Below, one piece after another: positions 9,239 through 18,192 of a DNA stretch of 46,337 nucleotides. Both the position numbers and the translations under genes were made by a program. Each line of letters starts with the position of its first letter. Position 1 is the first letter of the stretch. Source of the DNA: an uncultured Deferribacteraceae bacterium (GTDB lineage: Bacteria > Chrysiogenota > Deferribacteres > CAMZNJ01); the NCBI GenBank assembly GCA_947313855.1, contig CAMZNS010000038.1, forward strand, positions 1 through 46,337, in the 5' to 3' direction. The notes under the pieces were generated by a model, which had not been told where the DNA came from, searched no databases, and saw only the letters and a list, made by a program, of their open reading frames with translations.

Positions 9239-9412
9239 ATGCCTAATCCAAAGAAGAAAACAAGCAGAAGGGTTCGCAATAACAGACGTAGCCATCATAG
9301 GGCTATAATCGTTACGCCAACCAAATGCACAAACTGTAGTGAGCTTGTTGTACCTCATACCGTATGCCCATCATGCGGCTATTATAAAGGGAAATCGGTG
9401 ATAGCTCAGTAA
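9239..9412 (+). CDS. rpmF: 50S ribosomal protein bL32 (absent from the supplied ORF track because it is below 60 aa)
   Basis: Translates to MPNPKKKTSRRVRNNRRSHHRAIIVTPTKCTNCSELVVPHTVCPSCGYYKGKSVIAQ; SD aggagg at 9227-9232; zinc Cys motifs CTNC / CPSC. Confidence 0.95.
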   Translation: MPNPKKKTSRRVRNNRRSHHRAIIVTPTKCTNCSELVVPHTVCPSCGYYKGKSVIAQ

Positions 9413-9434
9413 GCTATTCATCTCAACAATTAAT

Positions 9435-10487
9435 ATGCGAGTAGCAGTAGATGTTATGGGTGGCGACGGTGGCCCCTCTGTTGTTGTCAGGGGAGCTGTT
9501 TTAGCTGCCAAAAAATATAAGGTGAAGTCTATCCTTGTTGGCGATACCAAAGTTATCGAGGATGAGTTGCGGAAATATCCGAAACTACCACCTGGCACAT
9601 TCGAAATATACCACGCTGACGAAGTGATAACCATGGATGATCAGCCCGCTAAAGTTTTACGTGGCAAACGTAACTCATCGGTTCACGTGGGTCTTACCCT
9701 GGTGAAAGAGGGTCTTGCTAGTGGCTTCTACAGTGCTGGCAATACCGGTGCGGTCATGGCGTGCTCCCTGATGATCCTTCGTCGTATTAGTGGTATCGAT
9801 CGCCCAGCCATTGCAACCATGTTGCCCACCATGATCGGTGAGTCCCTCATCCTCGACCTTGGTGCCAACGTTGACTGCAAACCTCTGAACCTTCTTCAGT
9901 TTGGTGTGATGGGGTCTGTTTACTTTAGCCTTCTCAAGGGTGTGGAAAGCCCGACTGTTGGTCTCCTTAACATCGGGGAAGAGGCTGTTAAGGGTAACGA
10001 TCTTACCAAGCGTTCCCATGTTATGCTTAGTGAGTTGGGTAAAGAGGGTGCAATTAATTTTGTTGGCAATGTTGAGGCGAAGCAGTTCTACCTCGATGGT
10101 GCAGACGTTGTTGTTTGCGACGGCTTCACCGGCAACATTACCCTCAAAATAACCGAGTCTGTGGGGAAGATGGCGATGTCTTCCATTAAGGGGCAGATAA
10201 AATACGATCCCCTTGCATGGATAGGTGCGTTGTTTATGTTCCGAGCATTGCGTTCGTTCTCCAAAAAAGCAGACTACCATCAATACGGTGGTGCCCCATT
10301 CCTTGGGGTCAACGGCATCAGCATCATCGGACACGGCTCCGCTAACGCCTTCGCCATTGCCAACGGTATCAAGATGTGCGAACACCTGTCGAAGAAAGAT
10401 ATTATTGGGAAGCTTAATGCTGAGGTATCCGAATCCGTTGATTATTTAAACGACCTAAATACCATGGATACTGCACCCTCGATTTAA
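9435..10487 (+). CDS. plsX: phosphate acyltransferase PlsX
   Basis: MRVAVDVMGGDGGP start, GNTGAVMA, CDGFTGNI motifs. Confidence 0.95.
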   Translation: MRVAVDVMGGDGGPSVVVRGAVLAAKKYKVKSILVGDTKVIEDELRKYPKLPPGTFEIYHADEVITMDDQPAKVLRGKRNSSVHVGLTLVKEGLASGFYSAGNTGAVMACSLMILRRISGIDRPAIATMLPTMIGESLILDLGANVDCKPLNLLQFGVMGSVYFSLLKGVESPTVGLLNIGEEAVKGNDLTKRSHVMLSELGKEGAINFVGNVEAKQFYLDGADVVVCDGFTGNITLKITESVGKMAMSSIKGQIKYDPLAWIGALFMFRALRSFSKKADYHQYGGAPFLGVNGISIIGHGSANAFAIANGIKMCEHLSKKDIIGKLNAEVSESVDYLNDLNTMDTAPSI

Positions 10488-10503
10488 GCTAGGTGCAATT
10501 ATA

Positions 10504-11535
10504 ATGAAAAAATATGCTAGAATTACAGGCACAGGGTCTTATTTTCCATCTCGAGTTATGCGAAATGACGAGTTTAGCTCATTTTTAGAAACGAATGACG
10601 AATGGATACGCACTCGTACCGGTATCCTGTCGCGTCATATTGCTGTTGACGAAACCAATCTAGACATGGCTGTGAATGCCGCCCAAAAGGCTTTAGACGC
10701 CTCTGGTGTTAGCTTGGAGAGTATCGACGGCGTGATCTATTCGACCATCACCCCCGACACCATGATGCCCAGCAATGCTTGTGCCCTCATCGGTCGACTC
10801 GGTATCAAAAACGGTTGCTTCGGCTACGATCTTTCCGCCGCCTGCTCCGGCTTCAGCTACGCCCTACACATGGGAAAGATGATGATTGAGGGTGGTTCGG
10901 CGAAAAACCTTCTCCTGATTGCTGCGGATAAGTCGTCATCCATACTTGACTGGACAGATCGTAGAACCGCTGTGTTATTTGGTGATGGTGCGGGTGCTGT
11001 TGTGCTCTCTGCGGACACTACTCCCGGCGTACGGTTCTCGTCCATCGGAGCAGATCCTTACCATGCGTCCATGTTGACCCTTGGTGTTGGCGTGCCATCC
11101 AACTCCCCCGTTACTGCTCACGGTCTGAGCCCCATCACCCCCGATGCTAGCAATGCCTGTGCCGATGGTGGTCACGACTGTGTTCACGCCCCCTTGGGCA
11201 TGGATGGTCAGGCGATGTACAAGCTTGCTGTTCGTAAGTTTGCGTCCATTACTGAGGAGGCGATCCACGGTGCTGGTTTGAGTTTGGCTGATGTTGATTG
11301 GTTTGTTCCCCATCAGGCGAATATTCGCATTATTTCTGCCGCTGCGAAGGCGATAAATCTTGACATGGAGAATGCTATTATCAACCTTGATCGTCGCGGT
11401 AACGTTATCGCTGCTAGCATTGTGACTGTTTTGGATGAGGGTATTCGTTCGGGCAAGATTAAGCGTGGAGATAATGTTGTTGGTGCGACCCTTGGTGGTG
11501 GTATCACCTACGGTTCATTTTTGTTGACGTATTAG
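10504..11535 (+). CDS. fabH: beta-ketoacyl-ACP synthase III
   Basis: TGTGSYFPS, EWIRTRTGI, DLSAACSGF active Cys, WFVPHQAN, GAGLGGGITYGS-like C-term. Confidence 0.95.
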   Translation: MKKYARITGTGSYFPSRVMRNDEFSSFLETNDEWIRTRTGILSRHIAVDETNLDMAVNAAQKALDASGVSLESIDGVIYSTITPDTMMPSNACALIGRLGIKNGCFGYDLSAACSGFSYALHMGKMMIEGGSAKNLLLIAADKSSSILDWTDRRTAVLFGDGAGAVVLSADTTPGVRFSSIGADPYHASMLTLGVGVPSNSPVTAHGLSPITPDASNACADGGHDCVHAPLGMDGQAMYKLAVRKFASITEEAIHGAGLSLADVDWFVPHQANIRIISAAAKAINLDMENAIINLDRRGNVIAASIVTVLDEGIRSGKIKRGDNVVGATLGGGITYGSFLLTY

Positions 11536-11615
11536 TTTGCGGGTGTGCTAGTGTATTGACGTGCTAGTTTGCTGATTTAAGCGGTTTTAATTTTATATTT
11601 TTGGTGGTTTTTATT

Positions 11616-12572
11616 ATGAAAATAGCAGTTGTTTTCCCTGGTCAAGGTTCTCAGGTACTGGGCATGGGTCATGATGTTTACACTTCGGATAGTGTTGCCC
11701 CTGAGATACGTTCCCTCTTCGATAGTGCCGATTCGTCTTTGGGTTACTCCTTGACGTCGGTAATGTTTGGGGAGGATAAGGAGGCTTTGGGTCGCACTCA
11801 AAACACTCAGCCGGCGATGGTTCTTGTTAGCACGGCTTTGCATGAGCATGTTCGTTCACGTCTAGGGTTATTGGGTGGTGGTTCGGGTGTTTCGTACTAT
11901 GCGGGTCACTCCCTTGGGGAGTATTCTGCTTTGGTTGCTTCTGGCGTATTGTCGTTGGAGTCGGCTTTGGTTGCTGTTTATCATCGTGGATCGTTCATGC
12001 AGAGTGCTGTTCCTTCCGGTGTTGGCGGTATGTCTGCTATTTTGGGTGCATCGGATTCCGATGTTGCTGATGTTGCTAGTTCCGTATCGTCTTCGGGATC
12101 TGTTGTTGAGGTTGCCAATTTCAATTGTCCTGGTCAGGTTGTGGTTTCGGGTCATCTTTCAGCCTTGGAGTCTTTCGGTGTTGCGATTAAAGAGCGTGGT
12201 GCGAAGCGTGTGATAAAGTTGCCTGTGAGTGCTCCGTTCCATTCTAGTCTTATGATTGAGGCACAGGTTAAGATGTCTGCTTATTTGGATAAGCTTACGC
12301 TTTCGTCACCATCTGTTCCCATTGTGAGCAATGTTACTGGTTCTGCTTCAGTTGATGTTGGCGAAATAAAGTCGTCATTGAAGTTGCAGGTGACGAGTTC
12401 TGTTCGTTGGACAGACACTATTCTGAACCTTGTGGAGAGTGGTGTTGATACGTTCATAGAGATAGGGTCTGGTTCTGTTTTGACCGGTCTCATCAAGAAG
12501 ATCGATCCGAATGTAACGGCAATCAGTATCTCTAAGCTTGATGATGTTTCCAAGCTTGATGCTCTGGGGTAG
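11616..12572 (+). CDS. fabD: malonyl CoA-ACP transacylase
   Basis: MKIAVVFPGQGSQ, GHSLGEYSAL, VSAPFHSSLM; start placed at 11616. Confidence 0.95.
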   Translation: MKIAVVFPGQGSQVLGMGHDVYTSDSVAPEIRSLFDSADSSLGYSLTSVMFGEDKEALGRTQNTQPAMVLVSTALHEHVRSRLGLLGGGSGVSYYAGHSLGEYSALVASGVLSLESALVAVYHRGSFMQSAVPSGVGGMSAILGASDSDVADVASSVSSSGSVVEVANFNCPGQVVVSGHLSALESFGVAIKERGAKRVIKLPVSAPFHSSLMIEAQVKMSAYLDKLTLSSPSVPIVSNVTGSASVDVGEIKSSLKLQVTSSVRWTDTILNLVESGVDTFIEIGSGSVLTGLIKKIDPNVTAISISKLDDVSKLDALG

Positions 12573-12662
12573 CCACAGCCGCAGCCAGGGTTTCGGCGTT
12601 GTTGGCAGTATTTTTAGTTGACTTATGGTCGGAAGTAATGTTTTATTTATGGAGAGCAAATT

Positions 12663-13415
12663 ATGTTGAACCTATCTGATAAACTTGCCATCGTAACAGG
12701 TGGCTCCCGTGGTATCGGTGCCGCCATCGCTTTGAAGCTGGCACATGCAGGTGCCGATGTTGTTGTCAACTACACAGCATCCTCAAGCAAGGCTGAGGAG
12801 GTTGCGAGCACTGTTCGTAATCTTGGTCGTCGTGCTTTTGTTGTTCAGTGCGATGTTTCCGATGAGTCTTCGGTGTCTCGTATGTTCGATGCTGTTGCCG
12901 AAGAGTTTGGCAAATCGGCTGATATCCTTGTTAATAATGCTGGGATTACGAAAGATATGCTTGTAAATCGCATGTCCCTTGAGGACTACAAAGCTGTGCT
13001 TGATGTGAATCTTGCCGGAGCGTTTTTATGCAGCAAGTACGCCATCAAAACCATGATGCGTGCCCGTAGTGGTAGTATTGTTAATATTTCATCCGTTGTG
13101 GGCTTTACAGGCAACGCTGGTCAAGCAAACTACTGCTCAGCTAAGGCAGGTATCATCGGTTTAACGAAATCGCTGGCACACGAATATGCCAAACGTGGCA
13201 TCCGTGTCAACGCTGTTGCTCCCGGCTTTATCGCTAGCGATATGACCAACGACCTCAGCGACACCATTAAAGACAAACTTGTATCGCAAATCCCCCTCGG
13301 CTCCATGGGCTCACCCGATGATATTGCCAATGCGGTACTGTTTTTGGCCTCGCCACTGTCATCTTACGTAACTGGCGAAACAGTTCACGTAAATGGTGGC
13401 TTGCTAATGTCTTAA
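12663..13415 (+). CDS. fabG: 3-oxoacyl-ACP reductase
   Basis: TGGSRGIGAAIA, NNAGITKD, YCSAKAG motifs; context. Confidence 0.95.
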   Translation: MLNLSDKLAIVTGGSRGIGAAIALKLAHAGADVVVNYTASSSKAEEVASTVRNLGRRAFVVQCDVSDESSVSRMFDAVAEEFGKSADILVNNAGITKDMLVNRMSLEDYKAVLDVNLAGAFLCSKYAIKTMMRARSGSIVNISSVVGFTGNAGQANYCSAKAGIIGLTKSLAHEYAKRGIRVNAVAPGFIASDMTNDLSDTIKDKLVSQIPLGSMGSPDDIANAVLFLASPLSSYVTGETVHVNGGLLMS

Positions 13416-13432
13416 TGTTGTTGTAAAGTATT

Positions 13433-13452
13433 GTAAATTAAAGTAAATTAAA
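13433..13452. repeat. (GTAAATTAAA)x2 in fabG-acpP spacer
   Basis: Direct reading. Confidence 0.85.
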
Positions 13453-13482
13453 GTTCCATATTACAAAGGAAGGAGGCATAAA

Positions 13483-13716
13483 ATGTCTATTGAAAGTAAA
13501 GTAAGAGAAGTAATCGCAAAACAACTAAATCTTGACGAAGCAAAGGTTAAGACTGAGTCATCCCTTTTGGACGATCTTGGTGCCGACTCTTTGGACGTTA
13601 CAGAGATTATGATGAGTTTTGAAGATGAGTTTGGTATCGACGTTGACGACGAAAACCTTGCAAACATCAAAACTGTTGCAGACGTTATTAAATACATAGA
13701 ATCTACACAGTCGTAG
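13483..13716 (+). CDS. acpP: acyl carrier protein
   Basis: 77 aa, LLDDLGADSLDVTE phosphopantetheine site. Confidence 0.97.
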   Translation: MSIESKVREVIAKQLNLDEAKVKTESSLLDDLGADSLDVTEIMMSFEDEFGIDVDDENLANIKTVADVIKYIESTQS

Positions 13717-13724
13717 TTTTCATA

Positions 13725-13795
13725 CAATATTTCAATAGCACATGCGGGCACTGTGGATACCCATCTCAGTGCTCTGTGTGCTGTTGAAAATATTG
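13725..13795 (+). promoter_or_regulatory. Long near-continuous RNA hairpin between acpP and fabF
   Basis: 28 base pairs (including 4 G.U) with two single-nt bulges and a 13-nt loop; arms 13725-13753 and 13767-13795, immediately before the fabF SD. Confidence 0.8.
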
Positions 13796-13810
13796 CGGAG
13801 GGATGTCGTA

Positions 13811-15055
13811 ATGAAAAAAAGGGTTGTAATTACTGGCGTAGGGCTAGTAACTCCTTTAGGATTAGATACTGAAACAACATGGGAGAATATTAAAGCGGGG
13901 AAGTCTGGTCTTAGTGAAATAAGCAACTTCGATGCTAGCGAATCCCCCGTGCGTGTTGCCGCTGAATTACGCGGTTTCGAAGAGAGCGGTCTTGTTGACC
14001 CAAAAGAATTGAAGCGTTTTGATGGTTTTGTTAATTATTCCGTGGCGGCCTCAGGGCTTGCCATAAAAGATGCCAACCTTGTTGAAGGCACATACGATCC
14101 TTATCGTGTTGGCGTACTTGTTGGTTCCGGTATCGGTGGACTTCAGTTTATGGAACCCAATATTAGTAAAGTTATTCGTGATCACACATTTAAAGTAACA
14201 CCCTTTTTCATCCCCGGTGCAATCATCAACATGGCAAGCGGCAACGTTTCCATAAAATACGGATTCAAAGGACCCAACTTCTCCATTGTTAGTGCGTGTG
14301 CCAGCGGTGCCCACTCCATTGGCGAAGCAACTAGGATGATTCAATACGGTACCGCCGATGTTATGCTTGCCGGAGGATCAGAATCTAGCGTTTGTGCCGT
14401 TGGTATTGCTGGTTTTGCCTCCTTGAAAGCACTCTCCCGCGGGTACAACGATGAGCCAACGAGGGCTAGTCGTCCGTTTGACAAAGATCGCGACGGGTTT
14501 GTAATGGGTGAAGGTGCAGGCGTTCTTGTTCTCGAATCGTACGACCATGCGAAAGCTCGTGGTGCCAACATTATTGCAGAAATAGTTGGTTACGCTGCCA
14601 CATCCGACGCCTACCACATCACAGCACCAGACGAAAATGGTGACGGTGCCATCCGTTGTATCAAGCTTGCCCTAGATGATGCTGGAATCGAACCCACTGA
14701 CATCGACTACATCAATGCCCACGGTACTTCAACAAAGTACAACGACTCCATCGAAACTAAGGCTATCAAGGCTGTGTTTGGGGATCATGCGTACAAGCTA
14801 AATATTAGCTCAACCAAATCCATGGTGGGTCATATGCTTGGTGCTGCTGGTGGTGTTGAGTGTGCCTTTTCGGCTTTTGCAACAAGGGACAACTTCGTGC
14901 CGCCAACAATCAATCTAGATACACCCGATCCTGAGTGTGACCTAAACTACACACCGAATAAAGGTGTTGAGCGTGAAGTTCGTTATGCTTTGAGCAATTC
15001 CTTGGGATTTGGGGGTACAAACTCTGTACTTATTGTCAAAAAATACGAAGGTTAG
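13811..15055 (+). CDS. fabF: beta-ketoacyl-ACP synthase II
   Basis: KKRVVITGVGLVTPLG, SACASGAHSIG, NAHGTSTKYND, GHMLGAAGG; ATG at 13811 with SD ggaggg. Confidence 0.96.
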   Translation: MKKRVVITGVGLVTPLGLDTETTWENIKAGKSGLSEISNFDASESPVRVAAELRGFEESGLVDPKELKRFDGFVNYSVAASGLAIKDANLVEGTYDPYRVGVLVGSGIGGLQFMEPNISKVIRDHTFKVTPFFIPGAIINMASGNVSIKYGFKGPNFSIVSACASGAHSIGEATRMIQYGTADVMLAGGSESSVCAVGIAGFASLKALSRGYNDEPTRASRPFDKDRDGFVMGEGAGVLVLESYDHAKARGANIIAEIVGYAATSDAYHITAPDENGDGAIRCIKLALDDAGIEPTDIDYINAHGTSTKYNDSIETKAIKAVFGDHAYKLNISSTKSMVGHMLGAAGGVECAFSAFATRDNFVPPTINLDTPDPECDLNYTPNKGVEREVRYALSNSLGFGGTNSVLIVKKYEG

Positions 15056-15080
15056 CAAGGAGTATCAGGCTCACATAGCC

Positions 15081-15788
15081 ATGTTTGAGTCTCTTCTTCG
15101 GTATCGTTTCAAAAACAAGGGTCTCCTTTTGGAGGCCCTTACCCACAAGAGCTTTTCACTTGATAACGGTTTGCCCCACAATGAGCGATTGGAGTTTTTG
15201 GGGGATTCCGTTTTGCAGTTAATCATCACCACCCTCATTTACGACCACCATTGCCTAGACGAAGGGGTGATGACGCAAAAGCGATCGTATTTTGTGAGTC
15301 GCGACTACTTTCAGATATTAGGTTCTGAGCTACGGTTGTCGGAGTTTTTGCTCACCAGTCTTCCTAAAAGGCACCATTCACGTAACAACACAAACAGTCG
15401 CATCGTTTCCAATACGTTTGAGGCTGTGTTTGGAGCTGTGTTGCAGGATTCCTCCTTTGCCGTCACGAAAAAGCTTTTTTGCAAGCACTTTGGCGAGCGT
15501 CTTCTTGCCGATTTTGCAAACCATTCGTCTTATGATTACAAGAAGAGTGTTCAGGAGTATTCTTTGCGGGAGTATTCGCAACTGCCGGTTTACAAGTTGA
15601 TTAGCCGTCGTGGTCCCGATCATGCTTGTGTTTTTGAGTCGTCTCTTTCAGTTGGTGGGGCGGTTGTGTCACGTGGTAAGGGTAGCTCCATCAAGCGTTC
15701 GGAGCAGGCTGCGGCATTGTCTGCGTTGAAGTCCATGGGTATTTCTGTTTCGATGAGCACGTCCACACAGCTTCGTCAGGGTGGTTGA
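15081..15788 (+). CDS. rnc: ribonuclease III
   Basis: NERLEFLGDSVL signature, C-terminal dsRBD (KSVQEYSLREYSQLP...). Confidence 0.95.
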   Translation: MFESLLRYRFKNKGLLLEALTHKSFSLDNGLPHNERLEFLGDSVLQLIITTLIYDHHCLDEGVMTQKRSYFVSRDYFQILGSELRLSEFLLTSLPKRHHSRNNTNSRIVSNTFEAVFGAVLQDSSFAVTKKLFCKHFGERLLADFANHSSYDYKKSVQEYSLREYSQLPVYKLISRRGPDHACVFESSLSVGGAVVSRGKGSSIKRSEQAAALSALKSMGISVSMSTSTQLRQGG

Positions 15789-15791
15789 TAT

Positions 15792-17009
15792 ATGATTCAG
15801 TCTTCTGATACGACCACATCTTCGCTACAGTCTTTTTCTATTTTTAGAACAAAAGTTTTGCCTGTATTTTTGCCATTTGCGGGTTGTCCGCACCATTGTT
15901 TGTACTGTCAGCAGTCGACCATTACGGGTGCGAAGTCCACACTTTCGGTTGCTTACTGTCGCGATCAGATTGCGGAGTATCTGTCGTACTCGTCTCACTA
16001 CACTCACCTTGCTTTTTACGGTGGTAGTTTTTCCTGTATTCCCCGCAGATTTCGTGGTGAGTTGATGGCACTTGCAAAGAGTTATGGTTTTGTTCGCATC
16101 AGGTTTTCCACTCGTCCCGACTGCATAACTAAGGAGTCTTTGGACTACATGTGCCGTTATATTTTTGATTACGGTGTTGATTTGGTTGAGATAGGTGTTC
16201 AGAGTTTGACTCATCGAGCTTTGGTGTTGAATGAGCGTCCATACGATCCGAACGGTGTTTTTGAGTCGTTGGAGAAGTTGGTTGTAGCTCGTGGTATTTT
16301 GTTGGGTTTAGGTTGTTCGTTTTCGTTGGGTGCTGGTGTTCAGATTATGCCTGGTATTTATGGTGAGTCTGATACTGAGTACTACAGCGGTTTGCGTCGT
16401 CTTTTGAGTGTTAACGGCGATGTTTGTGGCGGTTTGGTACCTTCGGACAATATTATTTCGACCATCCGTTTTTACCCATGTGTTGTTTTGGATGGCACAG
16501 GTCTTGCGGACGTTTATCGTAGCGGTGGCTATGAGCCTATTCATCTTTCGCGTGCAGTACGTCTTTGTGTTTACGGTTATATTTTGAGCCTTGCGAAGGG
16601 TGTTTCGGTGATACGTATGGGTTTGCCTCAGATTGGCGAGGTTTTGGTTGATGCTGGTGTTGATGCTGGTGTTGATATTATTGCTGGGTTTCAGCATTCG
16701 AGTTTTGGTGATATTGTAAAAACGGTTGTTATGTGTCTTTATATTAATGTTGTTGGTGTTACACGATTTGCTCTTTTGGATAAGGGTCAGGTTTTGGGTT
16801 ACCGTCGTTTTAATGCGGTTTCGGGTTCCGAGTTATATTTCGGTTCTGAAGAGGCTCGTATGAGTTATGCGGTTATTTGCGAGAGGTTGTATAAGTCTTT
16901 TCAGGGGGATAGTTTTGCGGATTACATCAGGAATTTTGAAGGGTCGTACCATCGATTTGCATCCGAGTGGGTCGAAGAACAGCAGAGTTGTACGCCCCAC
17001 TACGGATAA
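15792..17009 (+). CDS. Radical SAM protein, Elp3-like
   Basis: VFLPFAGCPHHCLYCQQSTITG CxxxCxxC motif, FYGGSFSCIP, LVEIGVQSL; follows rnc. Confidence 0.85.
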   Translation: MIQSSDTTTSSLQSFSIFRTKVLPVFLPFAGCPHHCLYCQQSTITGAKSTLSVAYCRDQIAEYLSYSSHYTHLAFYGGSFSCIPRRFRGELMALAKSYGFVRIRFSTRPDCITKESLDYMCRYIFDYGVDLVEIGVQSLTHRALVLNERPYDPNGVFESLEKLVVARGILLGLGCSFSLGAGVQIMPGIYGESDTEYYSGLRRLLSVNGDVCGGLVPSDNIISTIRFYPCVVLDGTGLADVYRSGGYEPIHLSRAVRLCVYGYILSLAKGVSVIRMGLPQIGEVLVDAGVDAGVDIIAGFQHSSFGDIVKTVVMCLYINVVGVTRFALLDKGQVLGYRRFNAVSGSELYFGSEEARMSYAVICERLYKSFQGDSFADYIRNFEGSYHRFASEWVEEQQSCTPHYG

Positions 17010-17550
17010 GGTTCGTCTAGCGATTTTTTCCATGCTTTACCATGATATTCATGGTGCTAGGGTTTTGGATCTGTTTGCTGGTTCTGGTTCATTGGGATTG
17101 GAGAGTGTTAGTCGTGGTGCACAGAGTGCTGTTTTTGTTGACACGAATACGTCGTTGGTTGAGCATAACATTTCGAAGATGCGTGGTGCGTTGCCTTTCG
17201 GTTCGGTGAGTGTTGTTCGCGGAGATATATTCAGCTTGCGTCGGTTTTCTGATTCACGTTTACGCAATACTGCTAGTGTTTACGACATTATTTTTGTGGA
17301 TCCTCCTTACGGCGAGTATTCGTCTTCGGATGTGTTTCAGATTATTAAGCGTTACGGATTGCTTGCTTCGGATGGTGTTGTTGTTTATGAGGAGTCGTCT
17401 CGCAGTGAGTTTACTGTTCCTGCGGGGTTTGAGGTGTTGAAGGATCGTAAGTATGGCGACACAGTGGTTCGTTTTGTTCGTTTGGTGGATATTTCGTCAT
17501 CGTCTTGTTTTGGTGCGTTTTTGCGATCACGATCACGATCACGATCATGA
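16915..17550 (+). CDS. rsmD: 16S rRNA (guanine966-N2)-methyltransferase, TTG start
   Basis: LRITSGILKGRTI, RPTTDKVR, VLDLFAGSGSLGLE, FVDPPYG motifs; SD AGGGGG at 16903-16908, 6 nt before TTG. Confidence 0.88.
   Translation: MRITSGILKGRTIDLHPSGSKNSRVVRPTTDKVRLAIFSMLYHDIHGARVLDLFAGSGSLGLESVSRGAQSAVFVDTNTSLVEHNISKMRGALPFGSVSVVRGDIFSLRRFSDSRLRNTASVYDIIFVDPPYGEYSSSDVFQIIKRYGLLASDGVVVYEESSRSEFTVPAGFEVLKDRKYGDTVVRFVRLVDISSSSCFGAFLRSRSRSRS
17524..17547. repeat. (CGATCA)x4 ending at the rsmD stop codon
   Basis: Perfect hexamer copies encoding RSRSRSRS, then TGA. Confidence 0.95.
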
Positions 17551-17599
17551 TCGTCTCAGTTTTAGTGTTACGGTTTGTGAAGTTTTGAGGAGTAATGTT

Positions 17600-18094
17600 A
17601 TGACTAATCCTGTTGTGTACCCTGGCACATTTGATCCTATAACGTACGGTCATGTGAATATACTGAATCGTGCTACACGGTTGTTCGGATCTGTTGTGTT
17701 GGCTATTTCCGATAATCCGTCGAAGAACACCATGTTTACCTTGGCTGATCGTGTTGCCATGGCGAAGGAGTGCACCATTCATATGGATGGTGTGACGGTG
17801 GAGCCTTTTCGTGGTCTTCTGGTTGATTACCTCAAGGCAAACAGATACACCACCGTTGTACGTGGTATTCGTGTTCTTACCGATTACGACATGGAGTACA
17901 GCATGACGTTCATTAACAGGCAGATGTACGCTCTGTACGAAACTGTTTTCCTTATGCCCGATGCACTACACCTTACCACGAGCTCCAGTGCTGTGCGAGA
18001 TATTCACATAAACGGCGGCGACATATCCCCCTTCGCCCCTGATGTTGTGAAAAGGTATTTTGCAAAGATACCGCGAAAGTACGATAACGATTAA
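17600..18094 (+). CDS. coaD: phosphopantetheine adenylyltransferase
   Basis: VYPGTFDPITYGHVNI, TTVVRGIR, SSSAVRDI motifs; start at 17600. Confidence 0.95.
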   Translation: MTNPVVYPGTFDPITYGHVNILNRATRLFGSVVLAISDNPSKNTMFTLADRVAMAKECTIHMDGVTVEPFRGLLVDYLKANRYTTVVRGIRVLTDYDMEYSMTFINRQMYALYETVFLMPDALHLTTSSSAVRDIHINGGDISPFAPDVVKRYFAKIPRKYDND

Positions 18095-18192
18095 AATTTG
18101 TTAATTGATTGCAATATTTGGTTTTTTTTGCAATAATCTGTATTGATAATGCGTTTTTATGTTGTCACCATTTCACAAGGGAAGTTTAAAGT

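Noticed and set aside
9675-10385. 236-aa minus-strand ORF opposite plsX
   Set aside because: PlsX is unambiguous on the plus strand; antisense ORF lacks recognisable motifs.
17453-17599. N-terminal extension of CoaD (DHDHDHDHD) in the ORF track
   Set aside because: CoaD homology starts at MTNPVVYPGTFDP (17600) behind a good SD; the upstream segment is the rsmD 3' end read in another frame.
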